Shown: positions 23,480-32,854, counted from the first letter of the stretch. The stretch: 64,000 bases of DNA from Mesorhizobium alhagi CCNWXJ12-2 (GCF_000236565.1 NZ_AHAM01000149.1:23658-87657), one strand, 5' to 3'. The notes: generated from the sequence alone by a model not told the origin. Numbers and translations: made by a program.

Positions 23480-25611
23480 CCACCGCCATCATCGGAAAGC
23501 CTCTCAGCCGCGTCGATGGGCGACAGAAGGTGACGGGCCAGGCGACCTATGCGGCCGAGTTCGATCAACCAAACCAGGCCTATGCAGCGGTCGTACGTAG
23601 CACGGTCGCAGCCGGCCGCATCGCCTCGATCGAAACGGCGGAATCAGAGCAGGCGCCGGGCATCATCGCCGTCCTCACCCATCACAATGCGCCCAAGCTG
23701 GCCTACGCTCCGCACAAGGGATTTACAGACCCAGTGGTCGGTGAGCGTCTGCACGTACTCCAGGACGACCGGGTGAACCATCAAGGCCAGCCAGTCGCAC
23801 TCGTGGTCGCCGACACTCTCGAGCAGGCCGGCCACGCAGCGACGCTGGTACGGGTCACCTACGCGCCCGAAACCGGAACCACCGATGTTACCCGGGTCGA
23901 GCCGGTACTGCCCACGCAACAGAAGACCGACCAAGGCTCGACCCAGCCGCCCGAGACGCGGCGCGGCGACCATGAAAAAGCGCTGGCCGGCGCCGAAGTG
24001 AATGTCGATGAGACCTATGTGATCCCGCGCGAGAACCACAACCCGATCGAGATGCACGCCACCATCGCGGCTTGGGAGGGCGACCACCTGACGCTGTGGG
24101 ACAAGTCGCAGTGGGTGCATGGCGTGGCCGATGAGATCGGCGCCGTGTTCGGCATTCCGGCCGAGAACATCCATGTCGTCTCGCCATTTGTCGGCGGCGC
24201 CTTTGGTTCGGCGCTGCGCACCTGGCCGCACGTCACCCTGGCGGCGCTCGGCGCGCGCGCAGCCGGCCGGCCGGTAAAGCTGATGCTGTCCCGGCGTGAA
24301 ATGTATTACGGCGTCGGCTATCGCCCGCACACGGTCCAGCGGGTGGCGCTCGGCGCCTCGCGCGATGGCCGCCTCACGGCCATCCTGCACGATGGATACG
24401 AGGAGACGTCCAACTACGAGGAATTCTCCGAGGCGCTCCTGAGTGCAAGCCAGTTTCTCCATTCCTGCCCGAACGTCTTTACGCGCCATCGTATCGCGCC
24501 CATGAACGTGCACACTCCGACCTATATGCGCGCGCCAGGTGAGGCGAGCGGCGTGTTCGCCCTCGAAGCCGCCATGGACGAGCTGGCCGTGGCGTTGAAC
24601 ATCGACCCGGTCGAACTCCGGCTGCGCAACGAGCCGGAGCAGGACGAGTTCAAAAATCTGCCTTTCTCGAGCCGCTCGACCAGAGAATGCTATCGGCTCG
24701 CCGCCGGGCGCTTCGGCTGGGACCGGCGCAGCCCCGAACCGCGCTCCATGCGGGACGGCCGGTTGCTGATTGGCTGGGGTATGGCGACCGCTACCTATCC
24801 GATGAATTTCGCGCCCGCATCCGCCATGGCGCGCCTGTTGCCGGATGGCACCGCCGAGGTGGCGAGTGCCGCAAGCGACATGGGTCCGGGTACCTGGACA
24901 TCGATGACGCAGGTGGCAGCCGAGGCTCTCGGTTTGCCCATTGAGCAGGTTAAGTTCAGCCTCGGCGATAGCCGGCTGCCGAAGACGCCTCCGCATGGCG
25001 GCTCGATGACAATGGCGAGCGTCGGCAGCGCCGTGCAGGCAGCCTGCCGCAAAGCGAGGGAGGATGCGCTTGCCCGCGGGGGAGCAAACGACCTCGCGGC
25101 AGCGATGCGCCGTATTGGCCAGGCGGTCGAGGCTACGGCGGACTCGGCGCCAGGTGATGCGAGCAAGCGCTTTTCCATGCACTCGTTCGGCGCCGTGTTC
25201 ACGGAAGTGGCAGTCGATCCGGATCTCGGCGAGACACGCGTGCGCCGCATCGTCGGCGCTTATGGAGCCGGACGCATCGTCAACCCGAAGACCGCCCGCA
25301 GCCAGTGTGTCGGCGGCATGATCGGCGGCATCGGCATGGCGCTCATGGAGCATTCGATAGTAGACGCCCGCAACGGGCGGGTTCCGAACGCCAACTTCGC
25401 CGAATACGCGGTTCCGGTGCATGCCGACGCGCCGCCGGTGATGGACGTGATCTTCGCCGAGGAGCACGACCCTCACGTGAACCCCCTCGGCGTGAAGGGC
25501 CTCGGCGAGATCGCCATGGTCGGCGTCGCCCCGGCAATCACGAACGCAATCTTCCACGCCACCGGAAAACGCATCCGCGAGTTGCCCGTCACGCCGGACA
25601 AGCTGCTCTAA
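23476..25611 (+). CDS. paoC: Aldehyde oxidoreductase molybdenum-cofactor subunit
   Basis: Large catalytic subunit of 711 residues in the xanthine dehydrogenase family. The N-terminal Ald_Xan_dh domain starts at IGKPLSRVDGRQKVTGQATYAAEF. Molybdopterin-binding stretches include VSPFVGGAFGSALRTWPH, PTYMRAPGEASGVFALE, and near the end the catalytic base glutamate in NPLGVKGLGEIAMVG. The frame is open 58 codons upstream inside paoB, but the ATG at 23476 overlaps the paoB stop. No MocA/XdhC-type insertion chaperone (PaoD) follows, so cofactor loading must use a gene elsewhere. Confidence 0.95.
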   Translation: MTTAIIGKPLSRVDGRQKVTGQATYAAEFDQPNQAYAAVVRSTVAAGRIASIETAESEQAPGIIAVLTHHNAPKLAYAPHKGFTDPVVGERLHVLQDDRVNHQGQPVALVVADTLEQAGHAATLVRVTYAPETGTTDVTRVEPVLPTQQKTDQGSTQPPETRRGDHEKALAGAEVNVDETYVIPRENHNPIEMHATIAAWEGDHLTLWDKSQWVHGVADEIGAVFGIPAENIHVVSPFVGGAFGSALRTWPHVTLAALGARAAGRPVKLMLSRREMYYGVGYRPHTVQRVALGASRDGRLTAILHDGYEETSNYEEFSEALLSASQFLHSCPNVFTRHRIAPMNVHTPTYMRAPGEASGVFALEAAMDELAVALNIDPVELRLRNEPEQDEFKNLPFSSRSTRECYRLAAGRFGWDRRSPEPRSMRDGRLLIGWGMATATYPMNFAPASAMARLLPDGTAEVASAASDMGPGTWTSMTQVAAEALGLPIEQVKFSLGDSRLPKTPPHGGSMTMASVGSAVQAACRKAREDALARGGANDLAAAMRRIGQAVEATADSAPGDASKRFSMHSFGAVFTEVAVDPDLGETRVRRIVGAYGAGRIVNPKTARSQCVGGMIGGIGMALMEHSIVDARNGRVPNANFAEYAVPVHADAPPVMDVIFAEEHDPHVNPLGVKGLGEIAMVGVAPAITNAIFHATGKRIRELPVTPDKLL

Positions 25612-26072
25612 AGGAGCGCGGCACGTCGCATCAGGAGCACGCCCCGCCCCCGAATGTGGGGGCAATCGTTTCTCTCCACCCGGTAGCGTGGATCTCGCCC
25701 CGGCGATCGCAAAGAGCTGCGTCTTAAGGGTCACGCATGAATCGGGGACGCGCGCCTGCCCGGCATCGGCGAAGTGTGGAAGCCTTGAAAGAATGCTGGT
25801 TTAGGTTCGGGCAGGATGGGCTGGCGGTTGGCTACAAATTGCCCGGCTGTGACCGAGCGTCGATCAGATGCGAGCTGGTCCATTTGCCCGCTTTCTCGGA
25901 CTGGTTTCCTGTTATTCGGCCAACTGCGATCGGATGCGGTCAAAAACGCATAAAAAGCCACAGCTGATCGTTGACAAGCCTGTTGCCGCAGCGTGAGAGT
26001 GACGGCGGGAACAAAGAACAGCCGGACGACGGAACCGGCGGGATCACTCGCCCGAGCAGCAGGAGGTTTCAG
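25612..26072. other. Gene-free 460-base region before the quaternary-amine transporter
   Basis: Apart from the paoC terminator, this stretch holds two overlapping open frames of about 76 residues on opposite strands (around 25731-25967). Neither resembles a known protein nor has a convincing ribosome site. The A-rich segment around 25935-25970 is the likely promoter region of the following ABC operon, although no hexamers are clear. Confidence 0.4.
25646..25674 (+). terminator. Terminator hairpin after paoABC
   Basis: A perfect six-base-pair GC stem, GCCCCC (25646-25651) and GGGGGC (25658-25663), with a six-base loop, followed by a T-rich stretch (AATCGTTTCTCT). It lies 34 bases after the paoC stop codon. 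Confidence 0.65.
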
Positions 26073-27038
26073 ATGCGTTCACCCATGCCCGGTCTACGCT
26101 ACGCCACGGCGGCGTTATTATTATCAGCTGGTATCTGTGCCGCCCCTGCCCTCGCGCAGGAGTCCAGCGATCCCATCAAGCTGACGCTGCACGACTGGAC
26201 GGGCCAGCTGATCACCACGGAGTTGATGGGGGAAGTCCTGAAGAAGGCAGGCTACAGCGTCGAATACGTGCAAGCCGACTATCTCGCGCAATTTGCCGGT
26301 CTGGAAACCGGGGACCTTCACGTAGCCATGGAGATGTGGGAGACAACCGGCCGCGACGCCATGGATGCTTCCACTGCCACCGGCAAGACGGAAGTGTTCG
26401 GGCCGACCGGCATGAAGGCCAAGGAAGAGTGGTGGTACCCAGCTTACATGAAGGAGAAATGCCCAGGCCTGCCGAACTGGGAGGCTCTGAAGGACGAGGC
26501 CTGCGCAGAGGCGTTCTCCACGGCCGAAACCGCTCCGAAAGGACGCTATCTGGGCGGACCGGTCACCTGGGGCGGCTTCGACGACGAACGGGTCGAGGCG
26601 CTGAACCTGCCATTCGAGGTCATCCATGCCGGCACGGACGCCGCGCTCTTTGCAGAACTCGAGAGCGCCTACCAGCGGCAGGCGCCGATCCTGCTCTGGA
26701 TCTACGCACCGCATTGGGCGCCGGCGAAGTACGAGGGCGAGTGGGTCGAATTCCCCGAATTTACGAAGGAATGCTACACGGACCCCGCCTGGGGCAGCAA
26801 TCCCGACGCGCTCTACGACTGCGGCAAGCCCTTCGGCGAGATCTGGAAAGTCGGCTGGGTCGGCGTCAAGGACAAGTGGCCAGGCGCCTACAAGGCGGTC
26901 AGGGCCTTCACCGTCGATAATAGTGAAATGGGTAAGATGATCACTCAGGTCGACCTGGAGGGAAAGTCGGTCAGTGAGGTCGTGCAGGCCTGGATGGCCG
27001 AGAACGAGGCGCGCTGGTCGGAGTGGATCAAGAAGTAG
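26073..27038 (+). CDS. Glycine betaine/choline-type ABC transporter substrate-binding protein
   Basis: Periplasmic binding protein of 321 residues in the ProX/OpuAC family, which binds quaternary amines through an aromatic cage. A signal peptide is visible (RYATAALLLSAGICAAPALAQ). Family stretches include KLTLHDWTGQLITTELMGEVLKKAGY, HVAMEMWETTGRDAM and a Trp/Tyr-rich region (EEWWYPAYMKEKC, LLWIYAPHWAPAKYEGEWVEFPEF) suited to cation-pi binding. Several cysteines (KCPGLPNW, EACAEAF, ECYTDP, YDCGKPF) could form disulfides. The ATG at 26073 has AGGAGG six bases upstream. ATPase and permease genes follow. The exact ligand (betaine, choline or proline betaine) is open. Confidence 0.9.
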   Translation: MRSPMPGLRYATAALLLSAGICAAPALAQESSDPIKLTLHDWTGQLITTELMGEVLKKAGYSVEYVQADYLAQFAGLETGDLHVAMEMWETTGRDAMDASTATGKTEVFGPTGMKAKEEWWYPAYMKEKCPGLPNWEALKDEACAEAFSTAETAPKGRYLGGPVTWGGFDDERVEALNLPFEVIHAGTDAALFAELESAYQRQAPILLWIYAPHWAPAKYEGEWVEFPEFTKECYTDPAWGSNPDALYDCGKPFGEIWKVGWVGVKDKWPGAYKAVRAFTVDNSEMGKMITQVDLEGKSVSEVVQAWMAENEARWSEWIKK

Positions 27039-27082
27039 ACCTCTCGATCAACAACTCACCCGCTTGCTGCTCTGAGACAGGA

Positions 27083-28099
27083 ATGAGTTTGCCGCAGCCG
27101 AAACTCATTTGCCGGAACGTCTGGAAGTTGTTCGGCTCGGGAGCGCAGGAGTTCATGGCCTCGCATCCCGCGCCGACCCTCGAAGAGCTGTCCGCGGCGG
27201 GCCTCGTCGGCGCCGTGCGGGACGTCAATCTCGACGTCCGCGCCGGCGAGATATTCGTCATCATGGGTCTGTCCGGATCCGGCAAGTCGACGCTGGTCCG
27301 CTGTCTTTCACGCCTGATCGAGCCCACCTCGGGCGAAATCCTTTTCAATGGGGAGAACCTGCTCGCGGCGAGCGAAGCGCGCATGATCGAGATCCGCCGC
27401 CACCAGATGGGCATGGTCTTCCAGAACTTCGCGCTCCTGCCGCACATGACAGTGGTGGCGAATGTCGCGTTCCCGCTGGAGGTCCAAGGCATCGACCGTA
27501 CCTCGCGCGAAGCGCGCGCACGCCAGATGATCGAACTCGTCGGACTTTCGGGCAAGGAGGACTTCTTCCCCCGCCAGCTTTCGGGCGGCCAGCAGCAGCG
27601 AGTAGGGATCGCGCGCTCGCTCGCGGTGGAGCCGGAGCTTTGGTTCCTGGACGAGCCGTTCTCGGCGCTGGACCCCCTGATCCGTCGCGAGATGCAGGAC
27701 GAGTTCATCCGCCTGCAATCCGTGCTCAAAAAGACGATCGTCTTCATCACTCACGATTTCGACGAAGCGATCCGGCTGGCCGACCGTATCGCCATCATGA
27801 AGGACGGCGCCGTCGTCCAGTCGGGCACTCCGGACGAACTGGTGCTCAGCCCCGCGACGGACTACGTCGCCGAGTTCACACGGAACGTGTCGAAGGCGAA
27901 GGTCGTCAAGGTCGCTTCGCTCATGAAACCGGCGGGTGCCGGGCTGAACGGCATCGCCATCAATGCGAAAGCCACGGTCGCCGAGGCCGCGCCACTGTTC
28001 GCCGAGGGGAATGATGTCCTGCGCGTCCAGGATGACGCAGGAAAAACGGCGGGGGCGCTGTACCGTTCGGATGTGGTCGACATGATGATGCGAGGCTGA
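27083..28099 (+). CDS. Glycine betaine/choline-type ABC transporter ATPase
   Basis: ATPase of 338 residues of the ProV/OpuAA family. It has Walker A GLSGSGKST, Q-loop MVFQNFALLPHMTV, signature LSGGQQQRVGIARSLA, Walker B LWFLDEPFSALDPL and switch His in VFITHDFDEAIRLADR. After the nucleotide-binding domain there is a short, degenerate CBS-like tail of about 70 residues (NAKATVAEAAPLFAEGNDVLRVQDDAG), where full ProV proteins have two CBS domains. The typical family start, PKLICRNVWKLFG, lies at residue 6 of the ATG at 27083, so this is preferred over a GTG at 27023 inside the preceding gene. Confidence 0.93.
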   Translation: MSLPQPKLICRNVWKLFGSGAQEFMASHPAPTLEELSAAGLVGAVRDVNLDVRAGEIFVIMGLSGSGKSTLVRCLSRLIEPTSGEILFNGENLLAASEARMIEIRRHQMGMVFQNFALLPHMTVVANVAFPLEVQGIDRTSREARARQMIELVGLSGKEDFFPRQLSGGQQQRVGIARSLAVEPELWFLDEPFSALDPLIRREMQDEFIRLQSVLKKTIVFITHDFDEAIRLADRIAIMKDGAVVQSGTPDELVLSPATDYVAEFTRNVSKAKVVKVASLMKPAGAGLNGIAINAKATVAEAAPLFAEGNDVLRVQDDAGKTAGALYRSDVVDMMMRG

Positions 28100-28102
28100 G
28101 GC

Positions 28103-30136
28103 ATGGCCTCTCCGGCCCCGACGATCGGCGCGGGATCCTCCCGCCTCCGCCGGATGGGCCTCGCAACAGGCACGGGAACGCTGGTGGCGTGGGTGGTTGC
28201 ACTCCTTGCCTTCGGGATCGTCTGGCAGACGGCAGAACTCTATGCGTCTTGGGCGCAGGAGTATCCGAAGACGTGGATGGTGCCAGCCGCTCGCTGGGTC
28301 AGCGCCTTCATGAAGTGGCTCGTCAACGAAGCGAGCTTCGGTCTGTTCACCTTCACCGACCTGACCCGCTTCCTCGCCGCGCTTGTGGATACGCCGTACA
28401 CAGCGGCCCGCAGCCTGCTGTCGAGCGGCCTGCTGTCCGGAAGGGGGTCGAGCGCTACGCAGGTGCTCCCGCCGCTGTCCTGGATCGCAGTTGTGGGCGT
28501 CGTATCGCTTCTTGGGCTTTATGCGGGAGGTGTGAAGCTGGCGCTGCTGGCCGGCGGATGCTTCCTGTTGCTGGCGGTCTTCGGGCAGTGGGACAGCGCC
28601 ATGGTGACGCTCGCCTCGATCCTGGTCGCCGTGCCGATAGGCGTCATGGGAGGCCTGCTCATCGGAATCGCCGCCTATCGGTGGCCGCGCTTCGAGGAAG
28701 CCATCACGCCGCTGCTGGACCTAATGCAGACCATTCCAGTCTTCGCCTACCTGGTCCCTATCCTTGTGCTGTTCGGCTTCGGGCCGACCGCCGCGGTGAT
28801 CGCCACGCTGATTTATGCCATGCCGCCGATGGTGCGCATCACCACGCTCTCGCTCCGCGGTGTCGCCCAGGAGATCATCGACCTCGGTCGCATGATCGGC
28901 TGCACACGCCGGCAGATGACATGGCGGGTGCTGGTGCCTTCCGCGCGAGAAAGCCTGATGGTAGGCGTCAACCAGGTGATCATGTTGTCGCTCAACATGG
29001 TCATCATCGCCTCCATGATCGGCGCCGGCGGCCTCGGCTTCGATGTGCTCGCTGCGCTCCGCCGCCTGCAGATCGGCGCAGGGCTCGAGGCAGGGCTGGC
29101 GATCGTGGCGCTGGCTGTGGCGCTTGATCGGCTCAGCCAGGGTTTTGCGCGGAAGCTTAGCCAGCGCAGCCCCGCCTCGGAGCAAAGGGGTTTGGTGGCG
29201 CGTCATCCCTTCACCCTGGCCGCTCTGGTTCTCATACTGGCGACGGGGCTTGTGGGCTTGGCCGTTCCCGCCGTGCAGGCCTATCCGCCAGCCCTGGAGA
29301 TCTCGACCGGGACGTTCTGGGAAGAGGGCGTCAAATGGATCAACATCAACTTCTTCGACACGCTCGAGGCGCTGAAGAACGCCGTGCTTCTCAACATGCT
29401 CGTTCCCTTCAAGCGTTTCCTCGGCGAGCTTCCATGGCTGGGTGTGGTCGGCCTCCTCGCCTTTTTAGGATGGCGCCTCGGCGGGTGGCGGCTCGCGATG
29501 CTGGCCGGAGTCCTGTCGGCCCTGATCGCCGCCACGGGGCAGTGGGAGAAGGCGATGATCACCGTCTATCTCTGCGGCGTCTCCGCGGTTGCGGCCGCCT
29601 TGATCGGCATCCCGATCGGCATCGCGGCTGCCGAGAGGGATCGGCTGTGGCGATGGGTGCAGGTCGTCAGCGACACGCTGCAGACGCTGCCGTCATTCGT
29701 CTACCTGATGCCGGCCGTCATGCTGTTCCGGGTCGGCGATTTCACGGCGATGATTGCGGTGGTCGCCTATTCGCTCGTTCCGGCGGTCCGCTACACGGCG
29801 CTGGGCCTGCAGAAGGTGGACGCCGGCCTTATCGAGGCCGGTCGCGCAATGGGTTGCACGCGCTGGCAGCTGCTGACGAAGATCAAGCTCAAGCTGGCCT
29901 TGCCCGAGATCCTGCTCGGCATCAACCAGACGATCATGTTCGCGCTCTCCATGCTGGTCATCACCGCGCTGGTCGGCACGCGCGACCTGGGACAGGAGGT
30001 CTACATCGCGCTGACCAAGGCGGACACCGGACGCGGCATCGTTGCGGGGCTTGCGGTCGCGTTCATTGCCATCATCGCCGATCGGCTGATCTCGGCGGGG
30101 GCGATGCGGGCGAAGCGCAGGATGGGGCTGGTGTGA
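28103..30136 (+). CDS. Glycine betaine/choline-type ABC permease, two ProW units fused in one chain
   Basis: Membrane protein of 677 residues made of two tandem permease units. Each half carries the cytoplasmic EAA-type loop: QEIIDLGRMIGCTRRQMTWRV near 250 and AGLIEAGRAMGCTRWQLLTK near 578. Each is followed by a similar GVNQVIMLSLNMVIIASMIG / GINQTIMFALSMLVITALVG stretch. A single gene therefore supplies both membrane halves that ProW usually forms as a homodimer. It begins three bases after the ATPase stop codon. A long N-terminal region (1-120) and the mid-linker each contain an amphipathic segment with a matching FFDTLEALKNAVL / FTFTDLTRFLAAL type sequence. Confidence 0.93.
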   Translation: MASPAPTIGAGSSRLRRMGLATGTGTLVAWVVALLAFGIVWQTAELYASWAQEYPKTWMVPAARWVSAFMKWLVNEASFGLFTFTDLTRFLAALVDTPYTAARSLLSSGLLSGRGSSATQVLPPLSWIAVVGVVSLLGLYAGGVKLALLAGGCFLLLAVFGQWDSAMVTLASILVAVPIGVMGGLLIGIAAYRWPRFEEAITPLLDLMQTIPVFAYLVPILVLFGFGPTAAVIATLIYAMPPMVRITTLSLRGVAQEIIDLGRMIGCTRRQMTWRVLVPSARESLMVGVNQVIMLSLNMVIIASMIGAGGLGFDVLAALRRLQIGAGLEAGLAIVALAVALDRLSQGFARKLSQRSPASEQRGLVARHPFTLAALVLILATGLVGLAVPAVQAYPPALEISTGTFWEEGVKWININFFDTLEALKNAVLLNMLVPFKRFLGELPWLGVVGLLAFLGWRLGGWRLAMLAGVLSALIAATGQWEKAMITVYLCGVSAVAAALIGIPIGIAAAERDRLWRWVQVVSDTLQTLPSFVYLMPAVMLFRVGDFTAMIAVVAYSLVPAVRYTALGLQKVDAGLIEAGRAMGCTRWQLLTKIKLKLALPEILLGINQTIMFALSMLVITALVGTRDLGQEVYIALTKADTGRGIVAGLAVAFIAIIADRLISAGAMRAKRRMGLV

Positions 30137-30188
30137 TGCCCCTCCGGATTTCCGCACGCCGCTGCAGGCGGTCGCTGTCAGCGCAGCC

Positions 30189-30821
30189 TCATAGAACCTG
30201 CAGCACCAGGCCCCTGCTCGGAATGGTGCCCGTCTCGCCGGGCATGGATACGTAGGGCTCGGTTTCCTCGAGGCGGGCGACCACGAGAGCGCTTTCAAGC
30301 TCGGCGACCCGCGCTGCAAAACCCTCTTCCCAGATCGTGTTCTTCACCGTGAGCACCAGCACTCCGCCGGGGCGGCAAATGCGGATCAGCTCATCCATTC
30401 CCTCCGCCCCCACGTGGCCTGACGTGAAGACGCCGGCTGAAACGATGCCGGCGAACCGATCGTCGGCGAAAGGCAACGCGCCGCCCAGCGCCAGATGGTG
30501 GAGGGCGTCGTAGCATCCCTTGCGGGCGGCCTGCGCCAGCATTCCCTCTGAAATGTCGAGTGCTTCCACACGGGGATAGCCGACGATCTTCAGCCACTCG
30601 CCGATCAATCCGGTACCGGCGCCGGCGTCGAGGATGGGCGATGCGCCACGAGGGAGGTGGCGGGTAAGAAGGGCGAGGCAGATGGTTGGGTGACGATAGC
30701 CTGCCGTAGCCATGTCGGACTCGTAGGTCTCCGCCCAGCGGTCGTAGAGCGCGGCAACTTCCTTTGGCCGCTTGGCTTCATACACAGCCGCCAAAGCGCT
30801 GTCGTTACGTCCCTCTCCCAT
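30189..30821 (-). CDS. Class I SAM-dependent methyltransferase
   Basis: Methyltransferase of 210 residues with a Rossmann fold. Motif I is ILDAGAGTGLIGEWL (near 63-77), the acidic ribose-binding residue is in VEALDISEGMLAQA, and motif III/IV is RICRPGGVLVLTVKN. It begins GEGRNDSALAAVYEAKRPKEVAALYDRWAETYE, typical of small-molecule methyltransferases. It is convergent with the ABC operon and divergent from the choline-kinase-like gene, so an amine substrate is possible but only by context. Confidence 0.9.
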   Translation of the reverse strand: MGEGRNDSALAAVYEAKRPKEVAALYDRWAETYESDMATAGYRHPTICLALLTRHLPRGASPILDAGAGTGLIGEWLKIVGYPRVEALDISEGMLAQAARKGCYDALHHLALGGALPFADDRFAGIVSAGVFTSGHVGAEGMDELIRICRPGGVLVLTVKNTIWEEGFAARVAELESALVVARLEETEPYVSMPGETGTIPSRGLVLQVL

Positions 30822-30913
30822 GCCGCGGCTTCTCCCTGCTCAATGCTCCGGCACCATAGCCAAACAGGTGAAAATGTGGAACCGTTCGGGTGATGTTGAT
30901 CGAAGGGGATGCC

Positions 30914-31822
30914 ATGCTCGACAAGCCCGAACTACGCGCGGCGCTCGAGGCCGTTCCGTTCCTGAGAGGATATGACGGGCCTGTCGAACGGCTGGGCGGG
31001 CTCACAAACCTGGTCTTTCGGGTCGGCGACCACTGCCTGCGCATTCCAGGCAAAGGCACGGAAGAATATATCAACCGGGCAAACGAGAAGATAGCCGCGA
31101 GCGAGGCGGCAAGGGCCGGCGTCAGCCCCGAGGTGCTGCATTTCGACGACCGGAGCGGTGTCATGGTCACGCGGTTCCTGCCCGCGGTCAAGACTATGAC
31201 GCCGGAAACGTTCAGGTCGGTCGAGGGCGCACCGGGGCGTGCCGGAATGGCGTTCCGGAAGCTCCACACCTCCGGAGCGGTATTTCCGTTTCGGTTCGAG
31301 CTCTTCACAATGATCGACGGCTATCTTGGCATTCTGTCCAGCAAGGATGTCGCGCTGCCGGCGGGCTACCATGACGTGGTCCGCGAGGCGCAGAGCGTGC
31401 GCAGCGCGCTCGCAACTCACCCTGCGCCACTCACTGCCTGCCATTGCGACCCGCTGTGCGAGAATTTCCTCGACACCGGCGAGCGTATGTGGATCGTCGA
31501 CTGGGAATACTCCGGGATGAACGACCCGATGTGGGATCTCGGCGACCTCTCGGTAGAAGCCGGCTTCGATGCTGCCCAGGATGAGGAAATGATCCTTGCC
31601 TATTTCGGCGGCGAACCGAGCGCCTCGGAGTTCGGCCGCATCGTCATTTACAAGGCCCTGTGCGATCTCCTGTGGACGCTCTGGGGACTCATCCAGCTCG
31701 CGAATGGCAATCCGGCCGATGATTTCCGCGCCTATGCCGACACCCGCTTCGCACGATGCAAGGCGCTGATGGAGAAGCCGGACTTTGCCCGGCACATCGA
31801 GGCCATCAGACAGGACCGCTGA
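30914..31822 (+). CDS. Choline/ethanolamine kinase-like phosphotransferase (APH fold)
   Basis: Protein of 302 residues in the aminoglycoside phosphotransferase/choline kinase superfamily. The ATP-binding N-lobe includes RLGGLTNLVFRV (phosphate-binding loop). Brenner's catalytic motif is ACHCDPLCENFLD, and the metal-binding DFG equivalent is WIVDWEYSGMNDPMWDLGDLS, which is the choline-kinase form rather than the drug-kinase form. The ATG at 30914 has GAAGGGGA upstream; a GTG at 30890 is less likely. It lies close to the quaternary-amine importer, suggesting phosphorylation of an imported amino alcohol. Confidence 0.87.
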   Translation: MLDKPELRAALEAVPFLRGYDGPVERLGGLTNLVFRVGDHCLRIPGKGTEEYINRANEKIAASEAARAGVSPEVLHFDDRSGVMVTRFLPAVKTMTPETFRSVEGAPGRAGMAFRKLHTSGAVFPFRFELFTMIDGYLGILSSKDVALPAGYHDVVREAQSVRSALATHPAPLTACHCDPLCENFLDTGERMWIVDWEYSGMNDPMWDLGDLSVEAGFDAAQDEEMILAYFGGEPSASEFGRIVIYKALCDLLWTLWGLIQLANGNPADDFRAYADTRFARCKALMEKPDFARHIEAIRQDR

Positions 31823-32116
31823 CGAGGCGCAGTGCCGCTTACGGCATAGCTATACCTGTCCAGGTGGCAAGCGCCTGCGACCTCGAAACCGGAACTTCAC
31901 CGTCCCCCGTTCCAATGTCGATCAAGGCGGCTTCATTCGGTATCGTGCGCGCCAGCAGAGCAACCACCCCGGCTGGCCATCGACCGCGACAACAAGGGCG
32001 GCGACACCCAGGGCGTTAGATGTCGTAGATGAGGCGCGAAGCGGAAGTCATCGAGCTACGTCTCCGGCACGGTGTGAAGCAGTAGCGGACAGTCGATGGG
32101 TTGTGGCGTATGCGAC

Positions 32117-32479
32117 TCAGGCGGAGGGCTTGGGCGTAGGGTCGGTGAGGAAGGGCATGATGTCCACGCCGTCTCCTGGAAAGACAGAGAAATGCGGGTG
32201 GTTCTCGAAGAGGCGGGCGGCGGCTTCGATGGACTGGGCCTCAACGATGATGTAGCCGCAGAAGGGGTTCACGGCGTCGGCGACGCCGTCCTTGGTCACG
32301 CGCGTCGTCTTGCCGACCATGCCGCCACGATCGGGGAACGATGCGGCATTCCTCTCCTCCCAGTCCGCCCACTGCTTCAAACCGACGGTGTCGATCGCGT
32401 CCTGCTCCGGCTTGGGCAGGCTGCGAAAGCGGGCAAGGTCTTCGGGTTTCATGGTGTAGACGGCGAGAAAGCGGGGCAT
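32117..32479 (-). CDS. YCII-related domain protein
   Basis: Small protein of 120 residues with the ferredoxin-like YCII pattern: PRFLAVYTM at the start, a central helical stretch WADWEERN, then FCGYIIVEAQSIEAAARLFENHPHF and a short C-terminal tail. Family members act as small enzymes or sigma-factor accessory proteins, and the role of this one is not deducible. It stands alone between two non-coding stretches. Confidence 0.8.
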   Translation of the reverse strand: MPRFLAVYTMKPEDLARFRSLPKPEQDAIDTVGLKQWADWEERNAASFPDRGGMVGKTTRVTKDGVADAVNPFCGYIIVEAQSIEAAARLFENHPHFSVFPGDGVDIMPFLTDPTPKPSA

Positions 32480-32854
32480 GCGGCGCGCTCTTCGTGCTGG
32501 CAGAATGGCATTCGAGCCTAGACTCCCTACTGGCCGAAGTCACTCCGCTTCGCCCCCTGTAAGTGTCCGCCGCCCATCTGCATCAGATCGGGAAATCCGC
32601 TTGCGCAAAGCGGCCTCAAAGGCCTCACACCCTATGAGTTCATCTGCAAGGCATAGGCCTCTCAGCCAGAACGCTTCACACTCAATCCGCTCCAAGCAAG
32701 CCGTTCGATTGCTGGCGGGACGTCGGCATTTGGAAGCCGGACAGCCAGAATGTGTCGGCATCGAATTCAGGCGCCGGAACTGACCGCGAAAGTGTCGCGA
32801 GCTATTTAGAGTCTACGAGCAGGCAGGTGAAAATACCAACTGGAACGAGTGATT
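32480..32854. other. 375-base gene-free region carrying a transposase remnant
   Basis: No intact gene. Between about 32612 and 32690 there is an IS481-type transposase end, described separately. The rest shows no promoter, RNA gene or repeat that I can recognise. The ABC operon on the minus strand ends at 32855 without an obvious hairpin. Confidence 0.5.
32612..32690 (+). pseudogene. Remnant of an IS481/IS3-type transposase C terminus
   Basis: Read in the frame starting at 32612, the plus strand gives GLKGLTPYEFICKA, a stop, then ASQPERFTLNPL. This matches the well-conserved end of IS481-family integrases (KTLKGLTPYEFICK-W-TS-P-RF--NP-H). The tryptophan codon expected after KA has become TAG, and the final MPGLNT is lost. 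Upstream homology fades quickly. It is a dead fragment with no visible terminal repeats. Confidence 0.75.

Noticed and set aside
23644..25734. 696-codon open frame on the minus strand
   Set aside because: Antisense to paoC, His/Arg-rich, no recognisable motif; paoC itself has all catalytic motifs.
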